Position numbers and translations under genes: made by a program. Positions 47,631 through 55,112 of a stretch of 59,692 nt of DNA are shown one piece after another (within the stretch, counting starts at the first letter, position 1; each line of letters starts with the position of its first letter). Source of the stretch: Nonomuraea turkmeniaca (GTDB taxonomy: Bacteria > Actinomycetota > Actinomycetes > Streptosporangiales > Streptosporangiaceae); assembly GCF_005889735.1 (NCBI RefSeq), contig NZ_VCKY01000035.1:1-59692 (forward strand), given 5' to 3'. The notes beneath the pieces are model-generated. The model worked only from the letters and a program-made list of their open reading frames with translations. It searched no databases and was not told where the DNA came from.

Positions 47631-49874
47631 ATGACCTCCGAACCGATCTTCCGCAGGGCCGGCCGTCCGCTGGACAGCGCCCCGAACATCGTCGCCGTCG
47701 TCCTGGACGACACCGGTTTCGCCCAGCTCGGCTGCTTCGGCTCCGACATCGCCACCCCCAACCTGGACCGGCTGGCCGCCGGGGGGCTGCGCTACAACCG
47801 GTTCCACGTGACGGCCATGTGCTCGCCGTCCCGGGCCTCGTTCCTCACCGGACGCAACCACCACGCCATCGGCATGGGCTTCCTCGCCGACATCCCGCTG
47901 GACCACCACGGATACACCGCCCGCATTCCGCGGTCGGCCGCGGCCCTGCCCCGGATCCTGCGCGACAACGGCTACTCCACCCTGGCCGTGGGCAAGTGGC
48001 ACCTCACGCCGCGCTTCGAACGCTCGGCGGCCGGCCCGTTCAGCCACTGGCCGCTGGGTCTCGGCTTCGAGCGCTACTACGGCTTCCTCCAGGGCGACGC
48101 CAACCACTACGCCCCCAACCTGGTGGAGGACAACCACTACGTCGACCCGCCCGCCACCCCCGAGGAGGGCTACCACCTCACCGAGGACCTGACCGACCGC
48201 GCCATCCGCTACCTCGACGACCAGCGCTACGCCGCACCGGGCAAACCGTTCTTCCTGTACTTCGGCCTGGGCGCCATGCACTCCCCGCACCACGTGACAC
48301 CCGAATGGGCCGAGCCCTACCGCGGCCGCTTCGACCAGGGATGGGACGCCTGGCGAGAGGAGATCTTCCAGCGCCAGCTCGAGGCGGGCGTCGTCCCGCC
48401 CGGTACCACCCTCACCCCGCGCCCGGACTGGGTGCCCGCATGGGACGGTCTCAGCGCCGACGAACGCCGCATGTACACCCGCCAGCAGGAGGTCTTCGCG
48501 GGCTTCCTCACTCACACCGACGCCCAGATCGGCCGCCTGCTCGACCACCTGGACGAGACGGGCCGGCTCGACAACACGATCGTCGTGGTGTTCGCCGACA
48601 ACGGGGCCAGCGCCGAGGGCGGCGTCGAGGGCACCTTCAACGAGCACCGCTTCACCTCGGGCGTCCGCGAGTCCCTGCGGAACAATCTCGCCTACTACGA
48701 CGAGTGGGGCGGCCCCCGCACCTACAACCACTACGCGTGGGGCTGGGCGTGGGCCGGCAACACCCCGTTCCGCCTGTGGAAGCGCTACACCTGGCTCGGC
48801 GGCACCCGCACCCCGCTCATCGTCCATTGGCCGGCCGGGATCCGCGAGCGCGGCGCGGTCCGCGACCCGATCGTGCACGTCAACGACCTGTTCCCGACGC
48901 TCCTGGACACGATCGGCATCCAGGCGCCGGACGTCGTCGACGGGATCGAGCAGCAGGAGATCGACGGGGCCAGCTTCCGCGCCACCTTCGACGACGCCAC
49001 GGCTCCCGCGCCCCGTGACACCCAGTACTTCGAGCTGCTGGGCTCCCGCTCCCTCATCCACGGACGATGGAAGACGACCACCGACCACATCTCCACCGGC
49101 GTCGTCGACGAGGAGCGACTCCTCACCGGAAGCCGGAGCTTCGACGACGACCACTGGGCACTCTTCGACCTCTCCACGGACTTCTCCGAGGCCACCGACG
49201 TGGCCGCGGAGCATCCCGAGGTCGTCGCCGAGCTCCGGCGGCTGTGGGACCGGGAGGCTGAACGCAACCACGTCCTGCCGCTCTTCGACACCCTCGTGGA
49301 CCGCATCGGCGCCATCATCGGTCCCGCCTGGCCCGCGGGCGACGACCGCACGTTCCGCCCCGGCGCCGCCGCCATCTGCGACGAATCCCTGCCCATGCTC
49401 TTCGGCGGCTTCCGCTTCACCGCCGAGGTGGAGGCCTCAGAAGCCCCTGACGGCGTCCTGCTCGCCCTGGGAGACTGGCACGGCGGCTTCGCCCTCTATG
49501 TCACCGCAGGCCGCCTGGCCTTCACCTTCTCCCGCGCCGGAGAGCTCCTCGAGGTCACCGCGGATCGCCCCGTCCCGCCTGGCCGCCAGGCCCTGGGCGT
49601 CGCCCACACCGCAGGCGCGGACGGCTACGCCTTCCACCTGCTCCACGACGACACCGTGGTGGGCACCGTGGCCTTCGACGGCATGCTTCCCGTCGCCCTC
49701 CAGCACGGCGGCGCCGGTCTCCGCCTGGGCCACGACACCGGCCTTCCGGTGTCCGACCGCTACCGCACCCCGGCCCCCTGGAACGGACGCCTTCTCTCCG
49801 TCCGCGTCCAGACCCCCGGCCCCGCCCGGCCCGACCTGCTCACCGACCTCCGAGCCGCCCTGCACGCCGACTGA
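47631..49874 (+). CDS. Arylsulfatase (formylglycine-dependent type I sulfatase)
   Basis: A 747-residue sulfatase that hydrolyses sulfate esters. Cys 64 in CSPSRASFLTGR is the residue converted to formylglycine. VVLDDTGFAQLGCFG supplies metal-binding Asp residues, AVGKWHLTP the Lys/His pair, and FADNGAS the C-terminal metal site. No signal peptide is present, so the enzyme acts inside the cell, in keeping with import by the transporter encoded just upstream. CAGGAG precedes the ATG. The final 150 residues are an extra beta-rich domain. A formylglycine-generating enzyme must come from elsewhere in the genome. Confidence 0.88.
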   Translation: MTSEPIFRRAGRPLDSAPNIVAVVLDDTGFAQLGCFGSDIATPNLDRLAAGGLRYNRFHVTAMCSPSRASFLTGRNHHAIGMGFLADIPLDHHGYTARIPRSAAALPRILRDNGYSTLAVGKWHLTPRFERSAAGPFSHWPLGLGFERYYGFLQGDANHYAPNLVEDNHYVDPPATPEEGYHLTEDLTDRAIRYLDDQRYAAPGKPFFLYFGLGAMHSPHHVTPEWAEPYRGRFDQGWDAWREEIFQRQLEAGVVPPGTTLTPRPDWVPAWDGLSADERRMYTRQQEVFAGFLTHTDAQIGRLLDHLDETGRLDNTIVVVFADNGASAEGGVEGTFNEHRFTSGVRESLRNNLAYYDEWGGPRTYNHYAWGWAWAGNTPFRLWKRYTWLGGTRTPLIVHWPAGIRERGAVRDPIVHVNDLFPTLLDTIGIQAPDVVDGIEQQEIDGASFRATFDDATAPAPRDTQYFELLGSRSLIHGRWKTTTDHISTGVVDEERLLTGSRSFDDDHWALFDLSTDFSEATDVAAEHPEVVAELRRLWDREAERNHVLPLFDTLVDRIGAIIGPAWPAGDDRTFRPGAAAICDESLPMLFGGFRFTAEVEASEAPDGVLLALGDWHGGFALYVTAGRLAFTFSRAGELLEVTADRPVPPGRQALGVAHTAGADGYAFHLLHDDTVVGTVAFDGMLPVALQHGGAGLRLGHDTGLPVSDRYRTPAPWNGRLLSVRVQTPGPARPDLLTDLRAALHAD

Positions 49875-49902
49875 CGTGGCTCACGAGGCGCGACCAAGTT
49901 GA

Positions 49903-51012
49903 TCAAACGTCGGCCGGGTGGCAAGGGCGCCGTCCGCGGGACTCCAGCCGCGCGCGGATCTCGGCTCGGACGGGACGGGACAGCGCGTCGTGATACGCCT
50001 GGTCCAGCAACGTGCCGATCTCGACCCGCGTACCCGACTCCGCCGAACGCACCGCCGCCTCGACCATGGCGAGGCTCCGGAGGTTGCGGGCGATCGCCCC
50101 GGACGGCTCCACGCCCGTGCGCAGCGCCGCGACGAACTCCTCCAGCGCCCCGGCGATCTGCTCGTTGCCGCCCGGCGGCACGTCCGCGGCGCCGCTGACG
50201 CTGGAGGTGACGCGGTTCTCGCCGTCCCAGGTGGCGGTGCCCCTGGAGCCGGTGGCCCGCCACTGGCCGTTCCATGACGTCTCCAGGCCGTCCGCGCACC
50301 AGGCGCCGGTGTACACGTAACGGGTGCCGTCCTCGAAGAGGAACGTCGCCGTCGCCGCCGCGTCGCCCTGATACCAGCTCCAGGCGGGGTTCCAGGTCTC
50401 GCAGCCGACCGAGACCGGCTCCGCGCCGAGCAGGTAGCGGGCGGCGTCGAAGGCGTGGATGGCCATGTCCACGAGCAGCGGCTGCTCCATCTCGTCCCGG
50501 AAGCCGCCGAAGCGCGGGCCGCGGAAGAACCCGGTGGTGAGCAGGCCGGGCGTGCCGAGCTCGGCGACCCGTCGCCGGTATTCGGCCAGGGCGGCGTAGT
50601 ACCGGCGGGACTGGCTGATCATCAGCAATTGGCCGGTCGCCTCGGCGGCGGCGACCTGGACGACCGCCTCGGCCAGCGTCGGCGCGGCGGGCTTCTCGCA
50701 CAGGACCGGGACCCCGGCGAAGAGCGCCTCGATGTTCACCTCGCCGTGGGCCGCCGGGACGGTGACGTTCACGACGGCGTCCGGCTCGGTGGCGGTGAGC
50801 AGGCCGCTGAGCGAGACGTCCACCTTGGCGTCGGAGCCGATGGCGCGCACGGCCGCCGCCGCCCGGTCGACGTCGAGGTCGGCCACCCCGACGAGCTCGA
50901 CGTCGTCGGACGCGGTCAGGGTACGCATCCAGGCCAGGCCCATCGAGCCTGCCCCGACCTGAACCACGCGGAGCGGGCGCGCCGGATCGGCGACGCGGGC
51001 GAAAGCACTCAC
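49903..51012 (-). CDS. Gfo/Idh/MocA family NAD(P)-dependent sugar oxidoreductase
   Basis: A 369-residue dehydrogenase. The Rossmann N-terminus has VVQVGAGSMGLAWMRTL, EPDAVVNVTVPAAHGEVNIE, and the family motif VLCEKPAAPTLAEAV with its Lys. The C-terminal beta-sheet domain has QPLLVDMAIHAFDAARYLLG, with the catalytic-type Asp and His. GTG overlaps the ThuA stop as GTGA, with AAGGAG 8 bases before. With ThuA upstream and a LacI repressor divergent, it belongs to a sugar-catabolic operon; Gfo/Idh plus ThuA pairs are known to oxidise disaccharides such as trehalose or sucrose to keto forms. The substrate here is not determined. Confidence 0.86.
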   Translation of the reverse strand: MSAFARVADPARPLRVVQVGAGSMGLAWMRTLTASDDVELVGVADLDVDRAAAAVRAIGSDAKVDVSLSGLLTATEPDAVVNVTVPAAHGEVNIEALFAGVPVLCEKPAAPTLAEAVVQVAAAEATGQLLMISQSRRYYAALAEYRRRVAELGTPGLLTTGFFRGPRFGGFRDEMEQPLLVDMAIHAFDAARYLLGAEPVSVGCETWNPAWSWYQGDAAATATFLFEDGTRYVYTGAWCADGLETSWNGQWRATGSRGTATWDGENRVTSSVSGAADVPPGGNEQIAGALEEFVAALRTGVEPSGAIARNLRSLAMVEAAVRSAESGTRVEIGTLLDQAYHDALSRPVRAEIRARLESRGRRPCHPADV

Positions 51013-51788
51013 TCGGCGCTCTCCTTGTTGTGCATCGCGCCCTGGTAGCCGTGCCCGTTGAAGAAGTCGCCCATCTCGTAGCGGAGCAGGGTCGGCAGCT
51101 CGCGCCGTGACCGGTCGCCGGCCGCCCACTCGACGCCGTTGGCGATGACGTGCAGCACGTCGGGATGGTGGTACACCGGATAGTCCTGGTCGCCGGGGCT
51201 GAAGTAGAAGATCTTCCCGTTGCCGCGCCGGAAGGTGCAGCCGCTCCGGAACACCTCGCCGCCGGTGAAGGAGCTGATGAAGATCAGCTCGTCGGGCGTG
51301 GGGATGTCGAACTGCTCGCCGTACATCTCCTGGGCGGGGATCTCGATGGGGTGCGGGATGCCGCGGGCGATGGGGTGGGCCGGATTCACCGTCCAGACCA
51401 GCTCGCGGTCGTTGGCGCTGCGCCAGCGCAGCGTGCACGTGGTGCCCATGAGCTTGGTGAAGATCTTCGACCAGTGGCCGGAGTGCAGCACCACCAGGCC
51501 CATGCCCGACAGGACGTGCCGGTGTACCCGATCGACCACCTCATCGGACACCTCCCCGTGCGCGGCGTGGCCCCACCAAGTGAGGACGTCGGTGCCGGCG
51601 AGCACCTCCTCGGTCAGGCCGTGCTCGGGGTCGTCGAGCGTGGCCGTGGCGACGGTCGCCTGCTCACCCAGCCAGCCCTCGATGCCCCGGCGGATGGCGT
51701 TGTGCATGCCGTCCGGGTAGATCTCGGCCACACGGGGTTGGGCCTGCTCGTGGCGGTTCTCACCCCATACCGTGACGTGGATTTTCAC
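51009..51788 (-). CDS. ThuA-like trehalose/sugar utilisation protein
   Basis: A 259-residue ThuA-domain protein (class I glutamine amidotransferase-like fold). Typical blocks are VTVWGENRHE, YPDGMHNAI, VLTWWGHAAHGEVSD, GLVVLHSGHWSKIFTKLMG and FYFSPGDQDYPVYHH. Its His residues match those conserved in the family. GTG at 51788 has AAAGGA 6 bases upstream. It lies 13 bases after the truncated transporter remnant and is coupled to the Gfo/Idh gene. ThuA proteins act with a Gfo/Idh partner in turnover of keto-disaccharides. Confidence 0.85.
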   Translation of the reverse strand: MKIHVTVWGENRHEQAQPRVAEIYPDGMHNAIRRGIEGWLGEQATVATATLDDPEHGLTEEVLAGTDVLTWWGHAAHGEVSDEVVDRVHRHVLSGMGLVVLHSGHWSKIFTKLMGTTCTLRWRSANDRELVWTVNPAHPIARGIPHPIEIPAQEMYGEQFDIPTPDELIFISSFTGGEVFRSGCTFRRGNGKIFYFSPGDQDYPVYHHPDVLHVIANGVEWAAGDRSRRELPTLLRYEMGDFFNGHGYQGAMHNKESAE

Positions 51789-51801
51789 GCATGTTCCTTT
51801 C

Positions 51802-52202
51802 TCACTTGACCGCGCCGCTGACGGCGCCTGCAGGGATGTTCTGCCTGACTCGGCCGGCTGGAGCCGGCCCGCCGACGAGACCTTGTCGCCGGTCCGCGGC
51901 ACCGTGAGGATGCGCTTGGACATCGACCCGTCGTTCTGCAGATCGACGAGGAGCTGCGGCGCGGTGTTCACGGCGGGGGCGAGACCGTACAACTTCCCTC
52001 CGTACGCGCCCGCCTTCACGACGGACGGCACCAGGCCCTCCCCGCCCACGCCGTAGCCGGTCGGCGGGGAGAGCGCGCCGTTCTTGGCTTCGGCGTCGGC
52101 GGGACCCACTCCACCGCACGCGGTCGGGGAGAATGAGCGAAAGGCCGCTGCCGCGACAGTCACTTTGGGCACCGCTCCGCGGCGCTTCTGTGCTGTCTTC
52201 AA
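51802..52202 (-). pseudogene. Deletion scar: start of a sugar-binding lipoprotein joined to the end of an ABC permease
   Basis: A TTG with GAAGGAG upstream opens a lipoprotein leader (KTAQKRRGAVPKVTVAAAAF and the lipobox-like SPTACGG). Solute-binding-protein sequence follows (LVPSVVKAGAYGGKLYGLAP, then AVNTAPQLLVDLQ). About 130 residues in, similarity stops. In another frame the last bases read NIPAGAVSGAVK and a TGA, like the end of a carbohydrate permease. Sugar operons of this type run binding protein, permease, permease, ThuA, Gfo/Idh, so one deletion of roughly 3 kb would explain the remnant. Import of the sugar must now use another route. Confidence 0.7.
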
Positions 52203-52363
52203 GAGTGAATTACTCCTTCTGCGGAATGCATCCGGCGTATCCGTGCACGATGCACGGCGTGTGAGGGATGAGTCTTGAAGGCGGCAGCTGCCCGCCTACC
52301 TGTGTCTTCGCGGTGCGCGGCTGGGAGGGGCCTCATCGCTTGCGGGTTCTGGAAACCGATCTG

Positions 52364-52377
52364 TCAAACCGCTTAAC
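52364..52377. promoter_or_regulatory. Second LacI-type half-palindrome (TCAAACCGCTTAAC)
   Basis: This site has the CG-centred arrangement AAACCGCTT of LacI-family operators and lies 57 bases from the stronger AAGCGCTT site, on the side of the ThuA operon. It is less symmetric. Confidence 0.35.
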
Positions 52378-52433
52378 CGCGGTCGCTTGTGAAGTATGTT
52401 GCGCCCATTGCCGAATGATGTCAACAGTGAGTC

Positions 52434-52441
52434 AAGCGCTT
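52434..52441. promoter_or_regulatory. LacI-family operator core AAGCGCTT
   Basis: A perfect palindrome in the gap between the LacI gene and the sugar operon. It overlaps the likely -35 region of a promoter whose -10 is TATAGT (52461-52466), so the repressor should control its own gene. Confidence 0.55.
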
Positions 52442-52502
52442 TCATGAAGGGCGTGTGGGATATAGTCACAGTGCTTCGCGAGTCCCCGGGAGGCGGCAAT
52501 CC

Positions 52503-53564
52503 ATGGCCACGATGCGCGACGTCGCCGAGCGCGCGAACGTCTCCATCGCCACGGTCTCGTTCGTCATCAACGGCACCAAGCGCGTCGCGCCGGAGACCCG
52601 GGCCCGCATCGAAGCGGCCATCGAAGAGCTGGACTACCGGCGAAACGTCGTCGCCCGCGCGCTGGCCAGCTCCCGCACGCGCATCCTCGCCCTGCTCCAC
52701 CCCGACCTCGAAGCCCGGCCGAACGCCACGGTGATCCAGTTCGTGATGAGCGCCGCGCACGGCGCTCGTGAGCGCGGCTACGACCTCGTGTTGTGGCCCG
52801 TGAACGACGACGAGCAGATGTCGCACCTGCTCGCCGGGGGCCTCGTCGACGGGGCGCTGCTGATGGAGGTCCAGATCCGCGACTCCCGCGTCGACCGGCT
52901 CGTCGCCTCCCGGGTGCCGTTCGCGCTGATCGGCCGGACCGAGAACGACGACCTGCCGTTCGTCGACATCGATTTCGCCACCACGATCGACCTGGCGGTC
53001 GGCCATCTCCGCTCGTTCGGCCACCAGCGCATCGCGCTGGTCGCCCAGCGTACGAAAGCCGGGAACGAGCCCGGCCGGATCATGCGGGCGAAGGCCGCCT
53101 ACCTCGACGCGATGGCGGCGCTCGGCCGGCCGCCCGCCGTCGTCGCCGTGGAAGGAACCTCGGCCGGCGGGCGGGAGGCCGCGCACAAGCTGCACGACGA
53201 CTTCCCGGACGCGACCGCCGTGATCCTCGTGAACGAGGGCGCCTCGGCGGGGCTCGTCAAGGGCCTGCGCGCACTCGGCCGCACCGTACCTGACGACCTC
53301 TCCATCATCTCGGCGTCGACCACGCGCGAGCTCGGCGAGATGATCGAGCCGTCCCTGACCGTCATGGCGGCACCGGCCCCCCAGCTTGGCCGCCTCGCCG
53401 CGGACGCGCTGATCGACCAGCTCGAAGGGGTCCAGGACACACCGCCGCACATCCTCATCCCGTGCACGCTGGTGCCGGGCCAGTCAGTCGGCCCCGCACC
53501 GGACCGCTCATCCACGTCCCGCCCTGAGCCGAAGAGAGAGCGGAACGCGCAGACCGACAGCTGA
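52503..53564 (+). CDS. LacI-family transcriptional repressor
   Basis: A 353-residue repressor. The helix-turn-helix and hinge at the start (TMRDVAERANVSIATVSFVI, NGTKRVAPETRARIEAA) are followed by the periplasmic-binding-protein-like sensor domain: LIGRTENDDLPFVDIDFATT, GHLRSFGHQRIALVAQ, AVILVNEGASAGLVKGL. ATG at 52503 has GGGAGG 9 bases upstream. It is divergent from the ThuA-Gfo/Idh operon and the transporter scar, which it presumably repressed until a sugar inducer was present. The C-terminal 25 residues are Arg/Pro-rich and outside the fold. Confidence 0.88.
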   Translation: MATMRDVAERANVSIATVSFVINGTKRVAPETRARIEAAIEELDYRRNVVARALASSRTRILALLHPDLEARPNATVIQFVMSAAHGARERGYDLVLWPVNDDEQMSHLLAGGLVDGALLMEVQIRDSRVDRLVASRVPFALIGRTENDDLPFVDIDFATTIDLAVGHLRSFGHQRIALVAQRTKAGNEPGRIMRAKAAYLDAMAALGRPPAVVAVEGTSAGGREAAHKLHDDFPDATAVILVNEGASAGLVKGLRALGRTVPDDLSIISASTTRELGEMIEPSLTVMAAPAPQLGRLAADALIDQLEGVQDTPPHILIPCTLVPGQSVGPAPDRSSTSRPEPKRERNAQTDS

Positions 53565-53576
53565 AGGGGACCCGAC

Positions 53577-53690
53577 ATGCGTGCTGCCATCAGGTTCGTC
53601 GTCATGCTCACCGTAACGCTGGTCACCGTCGCGGCCGTGCAGGCCGTGGCCTCCGCCGCCACGGCCATCGAGTACGCGCTCATCGCCTAG
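53577..53690 (+). CDS. 37-residue exported micro-ORF or truncated secreted protein
   Basis: An ATG with GAAGGGG 7 bases upstream, 12 bases after the LacI stop, encodes a short basic start, a long hydrophobic stretch (FVVMLTVTLVTVAAVQAVAS) and the tail AATAIEYALIA before TAG. It looks like a signal peptide whose mature part is missing, so it may be the 5' stub of a lost secreted glycosidase; a true micro-peptide is the alternative. The tail resembles the conserved start of Flp pilins, but the order of hydrophobic and EY parts is wrong for one. Confidence 0.4.
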   Translation: MRAAIRFVVMLTVTLVTVAAVQAVASAATAIEYALIA

Positions 53691-53694
53691 GGAT

Positions 53695-53830
53695 CCCGGC
53701 CAGGGAAGCTTGTCGCCCACGGGTCCCCGGACGGCGCTGTCGATCAGTTCCTTGACCCCGTCGGCCGGCACCGCGACTCCCGGGGTCTCGAGGAACAAGC
53801 GGAACGCCTCATCCTGGCCGACCCCCTCGG
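53695..53830 (-). pseudogene. Unidentified gene fragment
   Basis: On the minus strand an open stretch reads QDEAFRLFLETPGVAVPADG then VKELIDSAVRGPVGDKLPWP, with strong GC-rich third positions and helical character. It has no start and no family I can name. It abuts the TetR remnant and is best seen as debris of a neighbouring gene. Confidence 0.3.
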
Positions 53831-54087
53831 GCGGCCGACCACGTACGCCGTCGCGTCACCGCGGCGATCTACGCCTCCGCGTGCCGGGACACGGACGCCA
53901 CCTCGTCGATCGACACCCCGCACGACGTGCCCGCCGCGTTCACCGCGGGCGCGCTCATCGGCGTGGCCGCCGACTGGCTCCAGCGCGGCTGCCCGGGACA
54001 CCAGCCGAGATGGCCACCCTGACCTGGCCGCTCCTCGCCACCCTCTACCAGGACGACGCCACGCCGACCTGCCGGCATCCGGCCTGA
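53825..54087 (+). pseudogene. C-terminal remnant of a TetR-family regulator, frameshifted
   Basis: Coding-like sequence gives VRRRVTAAIYASACRD, DVPAAFTAGALIGVAADWLQ and RGCPG. After the loss of one base near 53998 it continues TPAEMATLTWPLLATLYQDD to a stop. This is the usual end of the TetR ligand domain (FxAGALxGVxxDWLxRGCPG-TPxEM). The helix-turn-helix half is missing, so the gene is dead. Confidence 0.65.
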
Positions 54088-54089
54088 GC

Positions 54090-54249
54090 CGGCACTCGAC
54101 GCCGGACGCGGGCACGTCGCCGAGTTCGCGATGGACTGGGGCGAGATCGACGAGCTGATCGGGGACGGTTGCCGCATGATCCCGCCGAAGTGGCCGGTCG
54201 CGCCGAAGCGCCTGGACAGCCAATTGAAACGAGTTACAGTCAGCGCCTA
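54090..54249 (+). pseudogene. C-terminal remnant resembling MmcQ/YjbR proteins
   Basis: A frame ending at TAG (54247-54249) reads GHVAEFAMDWGEIDELIGDG then CRMIPPKWPVAPKRL. This matches the end of MmcQ/YjbR-like DNA-binding proteins (DW-E-ELI-D-YRM-APKRL) with a small insertion. No start or N-terminal half remains. The stop overlaps the -10 of the next gene. Confidence 0.45.
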
Positions 54250-54253
54250 GGCT
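54224..54253 (+). promoter_or_regulatory. Promoter of the SDR gene, leaderless
   Basis: TTGAAA (54224-54229), an 18-base spacer and TAGGCT (54248-54253) lie 6 bases before the ATG at 54260, which should itself be the transcription start. Confidence 0.6.
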
Positions 54254-54259
54254 GGGGGC

Positions 54260-55048
54260 ATGATCCTGGACCGCTTCCAGATCGCCGGCGCCGCCGCGAT
54301 CGTCACCGGCGCGGGCCGGGGCATCGGCGCCGCCACCGCCGTCGCGCTCGCCCAGGCCGGGGCGGACGTGGCGCTCTGCGCTCGCACGGAAGAGCAGCTC
54401 CGCGCGGTCGCCGACCAGGTGGAGAAGGCCGGCAGGCGGGCCCTGGTCGTGCCCGCCGACCTGGCCGTGCCAGGCACCGCCGAGGCGCTCGCGGAGCGGG
54501 CCGCGGACGCCTTCGGGCGGCTGGACGTCGTCGTGAACAACGTGGGCGGCGCACTCCCCCGCGCGTTCCTCGACACGAAGCGCAAGCATCTCGAGAACGC
54601 GTTTCAGTTCAACGTCGGCCTCGCGCACGAGCTGACCAGGGCCGCCGTCCCCCACCTGCTGGAAGGCGGCGGCGCGATCGTCAACGTCTCCTCCGCCGTG
54701 GGCCGCGTGGCCGGCCGGGGCTACCTGGCGTACGGCACCGCCAAGGCGGCGCTCGCGCACTACACCCGCCTGGCCGCCCTCGACCTCGCGCCCGCCGTGC
54801 GCGTCAACGCGGTAGCGGTCGGCGCGGTCGCCACCTCCGCGCTCGACATCGTCATGAACGACGAGGCCATGCGTACCCAGATGGAGCAGGCCACGCCGCT
54901 GCGGCGGATCGGGGAGCCGGAGGACGTGGCGGCCGCGGTGCTCTACCTGGTCTCCCCCGCCGGCCGCTACCTGACGGGCAAGGTGCTGGAGGTGGACGGG
55001 GGCATCGACCGCCCCAACCTCGATCTGGGGCTGCCCGACCTGGCATGA
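54260..55048 (+). CDS. Short-chain dehydrogenase/reductase
   Basis: A 262-residue classical [11 protein letters not shown] binds the cofactor, NNVGG replaces the usual NNAG, the catalytic serine lies in [12 protein letters not shown], and YGTAKAAL has the Tyr-x3-Lys pair. The C-terminal [20 protein letters not shown] with [10 protein letters not shown] is standard. The Ala-to-Val change in NNAG is tolerated in many members. The gene has a clear leaderless promoter and stands alone between gene fragments and a convergent membrane glycosyltransferase, separated by a 9-bp hairpin. Its substrate, perhaps a steroid, lipid or sugar alcohol, is unknown. Confidence 0.85.
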   Translation: MILDRFQIAGAAAIVTGAGRGIGAATAVALAQAGADVALCARTEEQLRAVADQVEKAGRRALVVPADLAVPGTAEALAERAADAFGRLDVVVNNVGGALPRAFLDTKRKHLENAFQFNVGLAHELTRAAVPHLLEGGGAIVNVSSAVGRVAGRGYLAYGTAKAALAHYTRLAALDLAPAVRVNAVAVGAVATSALDIVMNDEAMRTQMEQATPLRRIGEPEDVAAAVLYLVSPAGRYLTGKVLEVDGGIDRPNLDLGLPDLA

Positions 55049-55076
55049 CCCAGACCGCGTCCTGAGCCGGTCTGGG
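55049..55076. terminator. Hairpin between convergent SDR and membrane protein genes
   Basis: CCCAGACCG (55049-55057) and CGGTCTGGG (55068-55076) form a perfect 9-bp stem with a 10-base loop, starting directly after the SDR stop. Confidence 0.68.
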
Positions 55077-55112
55077 CGGGCGTGTGGACCTGGTGACCGT
55101 CGGGGCGTTGGA

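Noticed and set aside
53577..53690. Flp-type pilin gene
   Set aside because: The motif TAIEYALIA is present, but in Flp pilins the hydrophobic segment follows it. Here it precedes it and the frame stops at once, and no pilus assembly genes are nearby.
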